DNA from: Manis javanica
Taxonomy: Eukaryota > Chordata > Mammalia > Pholidota > Manidae
DNA length: 64,000 bases
NCBI RefSeq assembly: GCF_040802235.1
Contig: NC_133165.1
Location: forward strand, 46,265,629 to 46,329,628
Direction of reading: 5' to 3'
Positions 47,841-64,000 of the stretch are shown here, in pieces; the stretch's first letter is position 1, and every line of letters begins with the position of its first letter. Below the pieces are notes generated by a model that was not told the origin of the DNA, searched no databases, and saw only the letters and a program-made list of their open reading frames with translations. The position numbers and the translations under genes are program-made.

Positions 47841-50800
47841 TCACTGGGGCTTTGGCCGGCCCAGTCGGGCTTGCAATTCCTGCATCATGCTGGGGTGTGC
47901 AAGACCAAACCTGGAGATGGGAGACAGGCCATGGGAGTGGATCTCTAGTTATCTGCTGCCTCTTCTCCATCCGAGCCCAGTCACCACATCCTGCACTTAC
48001 CCATGTCCCAGAAGCCTTCTCCTGGTTGGCACTGGGGTCCCTTCAGGCCTTGAGGGGCTTGGCTCTGGGGGTTCCTCTGGCTGGAGAATTCCCTGCTCAG
48101 GAACTGACAGCTCTTCTGCCGATGGGGTGCTGGGAGGCTCCTCCTGCTGCTCAGAGGCTGAGCCCCGTTGGAAAGAGGGCCGGGAGCGTCGCTGTGAGGA
48201 GCTGCGGGAGAGGAGTACCCGGCTCCATGGGGCAGACACATCCAGGCGGGACCCAGGGAGCAGGGCCTGCAGAGAAAGGGGTATGGAGTACCATGGGCCA
48301 GCTTCAAGACTCTGCTTTGTCCAGCCCTGGATGCTGCCTGGAGCCCTCACCTCACTCCAGCTGCTGTGAGAGTCCCCATGGGCACCTCCTGAGGCCTCCA
48401 CACCTGGCCTAGGTGCAGCTTCAGCAGGGTCCGGGCTTGTTGACTGATCCTCTTGGTCCTGGACGTCCTCCAGGCCTTCTGGATCAGTGTCCTCAGCCTC
48501 TGCCCTCTGGTCTCCAGTCACTTTGACATCCTCCACATCAGGGGGCCTTCGTGCCTCTCCTTCAGGGTGGTGGTCCCCATACTGTCCCTGACTGCCTTGC
48601 CCCTGCTCTCTCCCTTGCCATCCCCCAGCCTCCTTTTCCAACAGCATCTTCCCTCCTGGCTGCCTCTTAGCCTCCGTTATGGCCTTGGTCCCCTCAGCCC
48701 CCACCACCCGGGAACCCAAGGTAAAGCCATCCATCCTGCAGCTTCCTTGTGCCACTGCAGATTCCCCGACCTCTGCCCACCCATTCCCAGGCTCACCCTC
48801 AACAACCCCTGCTCTGCCACCTCTACGAGTCACCTCCTCCTCTGAGCCCTCCAGGCCAAACCCCCGCCCTCCCCTATCCTCTCCCTCTGCAGCCTCCATC
48901 AGCTTCCCACCTCCCTCAGCTTCCTCTCTGCCTTCTGAGTCCCAGGTTGTCCCAAAGACCACACCCCATGCTTCCCCAGCCCCAGCTGCCCTTCCGTCGT
49001 GAGCTGCCTTATCCTCCACAATCACAGAAGCCAAAGAACTGGCCCAGGTGTCTTCACTGTCTTGGAGACTCAGAGACACCTCTTCCAGTCTCTGGTCTCC
49101 ACTGAATGTTCTGTTTGCCCCCCAGGGCACCACCTCCTCATTCTTGGTTTCTCTGGCATCTGACTCTCCCAGTGACTGACCTGTCCCTGCTTCTGCCCCA
49201 CACCTTCCACCCAGATCCTGGATCTCTGCTCCAGGGGCCTCTCCCTCCTCTGCTTCACACTCTGCTTCCTTATACCCCCCGCCAGACTCCAGGACATCTG
49301 GCAGCGCAGACTCTCGGTCTCTTTCAGCCTCAGCCTCCTGTGCCTGGCCTCCTGCAGCCCCCTCCTCTCCCTCAGCACCTGCTTTTTCCTCCTGGATATC
49401 CTCTCTCTCCATATCTCTTCTCCAGTTTTCCCAGGCTTCTGCCTCAAAAGTGTCAGGCTTTGTATACCCCATGTTCCTGGGATATTCCTCCAGGCTCCTT
49501 TCCATTTGCTCTTTGCTCAAGGCTGGAATGTTCCAGGGCTTTTCCTTACCCCCTTGCCCTTCTTTAGGTTGCTCTGTTGGGGTCTGGGGGCATCCCATCA
49601 GTTCAGGTTCCTGGCCTTCAGTCCTCTCCTGCTTGAGGCCACTCCCCTCCACCCCAAATAATTCTTGGTATGTCTGGGCCTCTTCCTCACTCCTCTCTCC
49701 ACTGAACTCCTTCTCAGGCCTGGCCTCTGGAGTGGCCTCCAAGTCAGCATTACCATAAGCCTTGCTTGTCACTCTTCCCGTGAGCAGTTCAGCCTCTGCA
49801 GCCCAGCAACTCTCTTCCTCCGCCTTGGCCTCCTCTGCCTGCACCAAATCCTCCAGACTGACTTGAACAGCCCTGACCTCTGAGTCTTGCCTTTCCACAG
49901 CCTCTTTCCAACCCTCATCTGCCTGGACTTCAAAGTCCTCCCCTACCTCTTCCTCTGACCCCTGGCCTTTGGCAGTCTCCCTCCCTGCTGTCTGGTCCTT
50001 AGCTGCTTTTTCCATTCCCTCAGTTCCCAGGGCCTGCGTCTGTTTGGGGAAAAGGTTTATCTCAGCCTCCCTATTCTCATCCACCTCCTCTTGGTCTCCC
50101 TTGGAGGCCTCTTCTAGGGTCCAGACTCTCCCAATGTCCTTTGAGATCCTTTCTCCTGGGACTATCCCATATTCTGTCTCCCTAAATCTTGGTAGGTCAG
50201 CCTCCTCCTCATCTGAGGTCATCCTGGCTTCCTCTCCTCCTGAGGCTGACCCAGCCTCTTCCCTGCCTGGGGTTACCCTGGCCTCCTCTCTGCCCAAGAT
50301 TGACCCAGCCTCTTCCCCATGTGAGGTTGTCCCAGCCTCCTCCCTGCCCTTGGTTGCCCCATCCTCAGATTCTGTCCCTGGCTCCTGTGGCTCCGGGGCC
50401 CTTATGCTTTGGCTATCCCTCGCCACTACTGCCACCTCTTCTTCCCTCACAGCCCCTTTGGTGCCAGGCCCCTGGATCTCCTCTTCCACTGCCTCCTTGA
50501 CCACCTGCTTTGACTCCCTGCTGTCCCCTGCCACCTTTTGCCCACCAGTGCTGGCCTTTTCCTCAAGCTCCCTGTGCCAGGTCCACTCTGACTCTGCCCC
50601 TCTTGCCACCCTTGGCTCTTCCGCCCTGACCTCTTCCTCCTCCTCCTCCTGTTCCCAGGTTCTCAGTGTCTCCCCTCTGTTCACTTCCTGCTCATCGGGC
50701 TCCTGACTTTCCTGAGCTGGACTACTCCTGTCTTGATGAGCCTCAGATACTGCTTCAGACTTCTTCCTGGTCTCCAAGAGGCCTCTTGGCTGCTGGCACC

Positions 50801-51525
50801 TGGTGGCTGTGGCTGCTTCCCAGGCCCCAGTGTCCTGCTTATCTGCTTGTGACCCATAGGAGCTGCCTTCCCCCCAGCCCCAGGTCTGTTCTGTAGCTGA
50901 GCCTCTCTCCTGGCATCTACCAGCCTCTCTAGGCCCTCTCAGCCTTCCATCACCCTGCCTTTGGCTGCTTCCAAGGCCCTCCAGGGCCTCCTGGGCTTCC
51001 TCCTCTACAGCCCTCCCTGGCCTTGGCCTTCCTGCAGCTACTTCCTCCAGTTCCTCAGCTGCCTGCGCCTCCCTCCTCTCTGCAGTGAGGACCTCATCTC
51101 CCATAAGGTAGGAGATAAAGGTGCTGAAGGAATCCTAGAAGAAAAGGGGGCATGGCAAAGGCATTAAGGGGAGGACCAGCCCTCTCCCTGGGGCCCCTGG
51201 GCCAGAGGAACTCAGGATAAGGGAGAGGGAGAGGGGAGCTAGGAGGAGAAGAGAAACAAGGTCTGTAGAAGGAATAGGAAAGGGCATAGGTTAGGGGTGT
51301 GTGGATGTGTTTGTGGAAGTGGGGGACTGAAATCCTGAAGAGACTAGGCTAGGAGGCTGCCTAATCCTGGAGAAGGGACCTCAACTCTGAGGAGAGTCTC
51401 AAAGGGAGAGAGAAGATGAACCCCTAGGGAGCAGGTGACAGTCTCTGGCATCTTTTTGCCCCTCTCACCAGTGCCCCCCTCAAGGCCTGATGTAGCCCAG
51501 AGAGATGTTGCCGGAGGAAATCCAT
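47841..51525 (-). CDS. APOBR: Apolipoprotein B (B48) receptor
   Basis: Four coding exons on -: 51469-51525, 48351-51134, 48001-48266 and 47841-47910, giving 1058 residues (human about 1,090). Exon 1 encodes MDFLRQHLSGLHQALRGAL, chosen because it matches the human start; the frame is open further upstream to an ATG at 51675. Exon 2 begins DSFSTFISYLMGDEVLTAE and is a very Glu/Gly/Ala-rich, mostly disordered region with EEAR/GREEAG repeats near residues 265-310, fewer than in human. The C-terminus has LSRSSSQRRSRPSFQR and ends GFGLAHPSMMQELQARLGR. The family is a macrophage receptor for triglyceride-rich lipoproteins that takes up apoB48 particles. Intron 2 (48267-48350, 84 nt) keeps the frame open, so retention would add 28 residues. 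Confidence 0.95.
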
Positions 51526-52950
51526 CCTGTCTCTGCTGTGTGTCCAGAAAGCTGACAGTGACCGTCCCCACCCACTAAGACAAGCCAGTCTTCCCCAGGA
51601 CCCACTTCCTCTTCCCCTGTCTCTCCCTGACACACCCCACCCTAGGCCCTGCCCATCCCCTCCAATGAACGCCATGGCAGCTTTCAGCCCAGGCTAGGAG
51701 ATGGGTGTGCACCACGCAGACGACTCAGGTGTACATGTTGAGCTGAAGGGTGACGGGGAAGGCCAGAAAGAAAAAAGTGGGCACAAAAGATCTCAGAATT
51801 GGGGGTGGGGGATGGGGCATGTGGCAATTGCAGCTCAAGTGACTCAGGTCTTATATTCACACCTCAGCCATTTCCGTCTCCCCACAAGCCACAGCCACTC
51901 TGTGAGAGGAAGCTGGGGTTTGTGGTTCCTGTTTTGCTGGGGACAAGGAGTAGGGAAGAGGAGGGAGCTGGTAAGAGCTCTGGCTTCAGAGTCAATACTT
52001 CACCTAAGGGGAAGAAGGCTGGGTTGGTGGCTCCAGTGGCGATTTCCTCATCTGTAGTCATTCCTGCAAAACAAATCTTGGCTAAGCTTTGTATTGTAGC
52101 TATTTGTGTCTACCTCCCATCCTCCTGTGAGTTCCTTGAGGGCAGAAGCCGTGAATGTTGCTGAATTTCTAGAGCCCTGCATGGGTAGAAGGATCTGGTT
52201 TTTCCATTGGTTGATTTGACCTGGGAAGCAGACCAAAGGGGGCACATTTCAAATAGTATCTGAGGGCCTGGTGGTGAGAAAGAACTGGCAGAGGTGGGCC
52301 CCTGCTGTTGGAAGCCCACAGGAGAGATTAGCAGGGGAAAGATGTGAAGAACAAAATTCAGAATGCTGCTTTACCACCTAGAGGAAGGTAAGAGAATAAT
52401 CACTCCTTATTTGGGACTATGTTCAGTGGCCCTGACCTATCACCTCTTTCCCAAGTCCCCTCTCTAAGGCCCACTTTCCCGATTTTCAATGAGAGGAACT
52501 AGATGAGATCACAGAGTCAGAAACTTGGGCCCTAGAATCATCTTGTCTAAGCACTCTTGTTGCAGGCAGGAATCCTGCAGTAGCCTGCTCAGCCATCATC
52601 CCTGCAGCTGGTGGTCTATTTCTTACTGATAAAAGGATCTCTAAAGTCACCTTTAGGTCTAATGTTGTATGATCAACAATAACTTTAACTTTTTGTTTTC
52701 TCATATGTGAACGAGGGATTGGTCTACTTCTATATTATTCTTTGGTTCTAGTATTATGTGGTAAAAGAGATCTCTTAACGTCTTGGATACTGCTAACAGA
52801 TCATTCATGAAATCCTCTTCGGTGGATGTTATCCTTATTTTCAGTTTCTAGAACAATCTAAGGGCAACGGACAGGAATTCAAATGACCTGAAGCTGGCCG
52901 TGCTTTGTTCCCAGCCAGAAACAGTCTAGTCGGAAAGTAGTATCAAGGCG
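51526..52950. other. APOBR 5' flank and APOBR-CLN3 intergenic DNA
   Basis: Contains the APOBR promoter, probably near 51540-51720. A minus-strand AGAGGAAGTG (51602-51611) is a candidate PU.1/ETS site, fitting myeloid expression. Between 52060 and 52950 I see only unclassified and ancient-repeat-like text. Confidence 0.4.
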
Positions 52951-53169
52951 CCCATATTTGTTTCTGGCAAGGGCGGGCCGCTAGAGGAGCTGAAGCCATG
53001 TCTAGTGCTGGCAGGATGCTGTCACGATTTGGGCACCGGTAATCTAACTCCGCGGCTCTAATTGCTAATCCCACCCGCTCCAGTTTTTAAATTGTGGTTC
53101 CAGGGACTTCTCGGCATCCCCCTGTCCCACGCCCAAAGCTGGGAAGGCTAAACAGAAAACAGAGAAGAC

Positions 53170-53177
53170 CCGGAAGT
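53170..53177 (+). promoter_or_regulatory. CLN3: ETS site in the CLN3 promoter
   Basis: CCGGAAGT, the ETS/GABP consensus common in housekeeping promoters, in a CpG-containing region. Confidence 0.55.
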
Positions 53178-53193
53178 TGTGAGGACCTCCAAG

Positions 53194-53199
53194 CACGTG
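53194..53199 (+). promoter_or_regulatory. CLN3: Upstream E-box of CLN3
   Basis: CACGTG in agCACGTGat, 38 bp before the stronger E-box at 53232. Confidence 0.6.
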
Positions 53200-53229
53200 A
53201 TGGGGAAAAAAACAAACAAACCCGGTGCT

Positions 53230-53239
53230 GTCACGTGAC
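53230..53239 (+). promoter_or_regulatory. CLN3: CLEAR/TFEB site of CLN3
   Basis: GTCACGTGAC is the full palindromic CLEAR motif bound by TFEB/TFE3. It sits about 310 bp before the ATG. CLN3 is a lysosomal gene and a known member of this network. Confidence 0.8.
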
Positions 53240-53551
53240 TCGCCAACCTGGCTGTACTTCGGAGCTGAACGTTCAGCTGCTCTTAAAGGTACAGGCTGCA
53301 GGTCCCCTGCATTGCAGGGGCTGGGGAGGCTGACTCCTACGGGTGGCGTTGTGGTGGGGCTGCGAGGTGCGAGGTGGAGCCTAGGGTTAGCGTGGTGGAG
53401 GGCCGAGCGTGAGTGCAACTGGGAAGCCGTAGCTGCGACCGACAATGGGCCGTTGATCCTTCTCACCTATCTCATGCCTCAATCTGTCAGGTCGGAGCCA
53501 ACCCTGAACTGTCACTGACTTTGAAAGCTTCGAAGATCTGAACTTGATGCC

Positions 53552-61755
<8,204 letters not shown>

Positions 61756-61980
61756 CGGGAGAAACACAGTACACATTGACCTGGGCCCATAATGACAGGC
61801 CAAGAGGTCAGAACCCAGGCCCACATCCCAGATCCCATCCGTGAGCTCTGCCCCCAGGCTTCCCTGCACAGCTGGGGTGTAGAGAAGTGCTGGGTCCCTT
61901 TCCTGTTGGAGCAGGGGCAGTGATTTTCTCCCACTCCCAAAATGGTCTTGGGGAGTTTCTTCTTGGCATTATGCCCTCAG

Positions 61981-61986
61981 AATAAA
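61981..61986 (+). terminator. CLN3: CLN3 poly(A) signal
   Basis: AATAAA in cctcagaataaatacc, 226 bp after the stop. Confidence 0.75.
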
Positions 61987-62194
61987 TACCTATTTTTATC
62001 AATTGAATCTGGTGCCATTTTTCTCCTTGAGAAATTTTTTCTTTCCTACAAAAAATACAAGCAGGAGAAAAATGCAGGAGAGTTTAAAGAAAGCATTTCA
62101 GTAGACTTATACCTAGTGTTGAACAGCTCGTGTAATCTAATACTGTACTGAGTGAAAAACAAGAGTGATTGAGGATGTGTGGGATGGGGACCAA

Positions 62195-62260
62195 GAATAT
62201 GCATTTCTGTGCTCAGGTGATGCTGTTCTGCTGTTCTCAGGACCACCCTTTGAGAACCAT
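62195..62260 (+). mobile_element. MER5A 3' end
   Basis: gcatttctgtgctcaggtga, then ccctttgagaaccatcg. Confidence 0.6.
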
Positions 62261-62374
62261 CGAATTATGCTTTTCCTTTAAAAAAATAATTTACAGGCCC
62301 TTTTTCCTTTTCAAACTTACGAGTATGTTCTTCAGGCCAGGAACTTTTTTGCTGTGGATACAAAAACATTTCAT

Positions 62375-62600
62375 TAGAATGGGTGCATAATATTCCACAA
62401 CAATGCAGCCTCACAACTTAATTTAATCATTCTTTTAATGCTGGCCATCAAGCTTGTTCACTATTACTATTATTATTATTATTACTAAAAATAGCGCTTT
62501 GTACATTAGATATTTTCTCTATATAAGAGTATTTCTTTAAGACAGATCCTCAGTAAAATTTGAAGGGATGAGTGCTTTTTTAGGTTTTGGTACTGTTAAA
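62375..62600 (-). mobile_element. Old L1 fragment, antisense
   Basis: gggtgcataatattccacaa, aatcattcttttaatgctgg and gcgctttgtacatt are the complement of an old L1 ORF2 end. Confidence 0.5.
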
Positions 62601-63217
62601 ATGAAAGGCCCAACATGATGTCATCTCTGCTAGGCCAAGTCACCAAACCAGAGCTTGATACCTAACCTAATTATAGTTTCAACCTCTCCCTGAAAGCCAG
62701 TTAGGAATTTTCTGGTCAGCACAGATAACATAACATCACATGTGCCCTCTCCATCCCCAAAAGAAGATGAGGCCATCCACCTAATGATACCCTTAGCCTT
62801 GCCTCCTCCCACAGCATCAGTGTGCACAGCACGGTCTTTGGGACGCTGACTAGATGTATCCCTGCCACATTGCTTGATGTACTGGTAAAATGTAACCTCT
62901 CTTCTGCATATATCTCCTTCTATAGATAAATTATTTAAGAAGTCTTCAAACGAAGGGGCGTTAGAGCAGTTTATCAGAGCACCCTGATGGGTTGCTGTGG
63001 GGCCATGGTCCTCAGTAAGACTCTGAATGAACTCTGTCCTAAGTAGTCATGTTGATTTTGGTGGGCAATATGTAAACACTTTGTTTTCTGGAAGTTTTTT
63101 TGTTTGTTTTTCTACTTCATATTGCACCAGTTGTGTGTTCTGAGCACATTTAAGGGAGGCTACACTATGTCATGATGTCTGTTAAGTGTATTAAATGCAT
63201 TTTTTACTTAATGATAT

Positions 63218-63220
<3 letters not shown>
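62600..63220. other. Intergenic, unclassified
   Basis: Nothing recognised. Confidence 0.4.

Positions 63221-63221
<1 letters not shown>

Positions 63222-63263
<42 letters not shown>
63222..63263. repeat. (TG)n microsatellite
   Basis: About 21 uninterrupted TG units. Confidence 0.95.
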
Positions 63264-63264
<1 letters not shown>

Positions 63265-63354
63265 ATGCGCCTGTGTGTTTCACAGCATGCTCTTCAGCAT
63301 GGGGTATAATCATTTTTGATTCTTTGCTGAGTGAAAACAATCTTCATTATTTAC

Positions 63355-63650
63355 AAATATCTTCAATAGCTTTATTGAGATACAGTGCACATACCATGCA
63401 GTTGGTTTTCAGTATCATCATACGTGTGTCCATCACCACAGTCAATTTTGGAACATCTTTTCACCTCAAAAAGGAATCCTGTATCGTTTGGCTACCACCC
63501 CTTACTCTTCTCTTCCTTTCTTCCCTGAGCCCTAGCAAACTTTTTCTTCTCAAAGTTGTATAATTTTAACTCTTACATTTAGGTCTCTGATCCATTTTGA
63601 GTTATTACTGCATGTGGTGTGAGGCAGGGGTGTGTGCAGATCAGAGTTAA
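63355..63650 (-). mobile_element. Old L1M fragments, antisense
   Basis: atagctttattgagatacag, catgcagttggttttcag and ggtctctgatccattttgag are antisense old-L1 segments. Confidence 0.6.
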
Positions 63651-64000
63651 CATAGCAGGCCAAAACTACTGACCTTGTAAAAGCCTGTTTGCAAGGATGG
63701 CCTATGACTAGAACTTGGGAACTTAGATTTCAGGAGGATTCCCACTGTTACTTGATAAGGGTGGCCCACACTGCCTAAACTGTTTATACAAACAATGTGG
63801 TTTATGCTGAATACCTGCTTTCCTCCTGGCAGTCTGGGATTTTCATACCTGCTAGGCAGAGTGCCTCTGTGAACAGCCCCTAGTAAAACCCCTGGCACTG
63901 AGTCTCTAATGAACTTCTCAGGTTGGCAACATTTCATATGCATTGTCATGACTCTTTGCTGGGAGTATATCCTATGTGATTCCCTAGGACAGGACTCTTG
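63650..64000. other. Right edge, unclassified
   Basis: No gene or repeat recognised. Confidence 0.4.

Noticed and set aside
49106-50706. Long + strand frames (for example 49969-50706) opposite APOBR exon 2
   Set aside because: They are the complement of the Glu/Gly-rich APOBR coding exon, giving Ser/Pro-rich shadow frames.

Overview
This is mammalian nuclear DNA: split genes with GT-AG introns, LINE-1, L2, MIR, MER20/MER5 and LTR relics. Four host genes can be read exon by exon: NUPR1 (+, 21.5-22.1 kb), IL27 p28 (+, 42.1-46.9 kb), APOBR (-, 47.8-51.5 kb) and CLN3 (+, 53.6-61.8 kb). This is the order and relative orientation I recall for human 16p11.2, seen in reverse, so the block is conserved synteny. 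I see no Alu, B1/B2, carnivore tRNA-Lys SINE, Bov-tA, PRE-1, equine ERE or bat VES element in 64 kb, while a moderately young L1 lineage is frequent. That points to a placental mammal with few recent SINEs. A pangolin or a xenarthran would fit, but this is a low-confidence inference.

Layout. 0.1-6.6 kb is a rearranged, nearly full-length L1 with two tandem 3' ends. 6.7-8.6 kb holds an unusual 0.33-kb inverted duplication of an L2 segment. 9.1-10.0 kb is an ERV1-type solo LTR. 11.5-17.9 kb is a full-length L1 with perfect 14-bp target-site duplications (TSDs). 18-21.4 kb is MIR/L2-rich intergenic DNA leading into the NUPR1 promoter. 22.8-42 kb is the NUPR1-IL27 interval, with an L1-mobilised retrocopy (23.7-24.9 kb), several old LTRs, two short L1 3' ends and many MIR/L2 fragments. 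42-62 kb is the gene-dense part. 62-64 kb holds old repeats and a (TG)n microsatellite.

The genes are not an operon. IL27 and APOBR converge tail to tail with about 0.7 kb between the IL27 poly(A) signal and the APOBR stop. APOBR and CLN3 diverge across about 2 kb that holds a CpG-containing CLN3 promoter with two CACGTG E-boxes. Regulatory sites fit known biology: a CARE element before NUPR1 (ATF4 stress response), an ISRE and TATA before IL27 (interferon/IRF response), an AU-rich 3' UTR in IL27, and a TFEB-type E-box before the lysosomal gene CLN3.

The most interesting non-gene observations are the inverted duplication, a 115-bp templated insertion copied from about 1 kb away into an L1 tail, a retrocopy whose poly(A) signal appears LTR-derived, an L1 with two nested 3' segments inside IL27 intron 4, a 21-bp heptad triplication in L1 ORF1, and a five-fold cluster of AATAAA on the APOBR strand formed by the IL27 AU-rich element. 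I found no convincing wholly new biological system. All identities, alignments and counts were made by eye.
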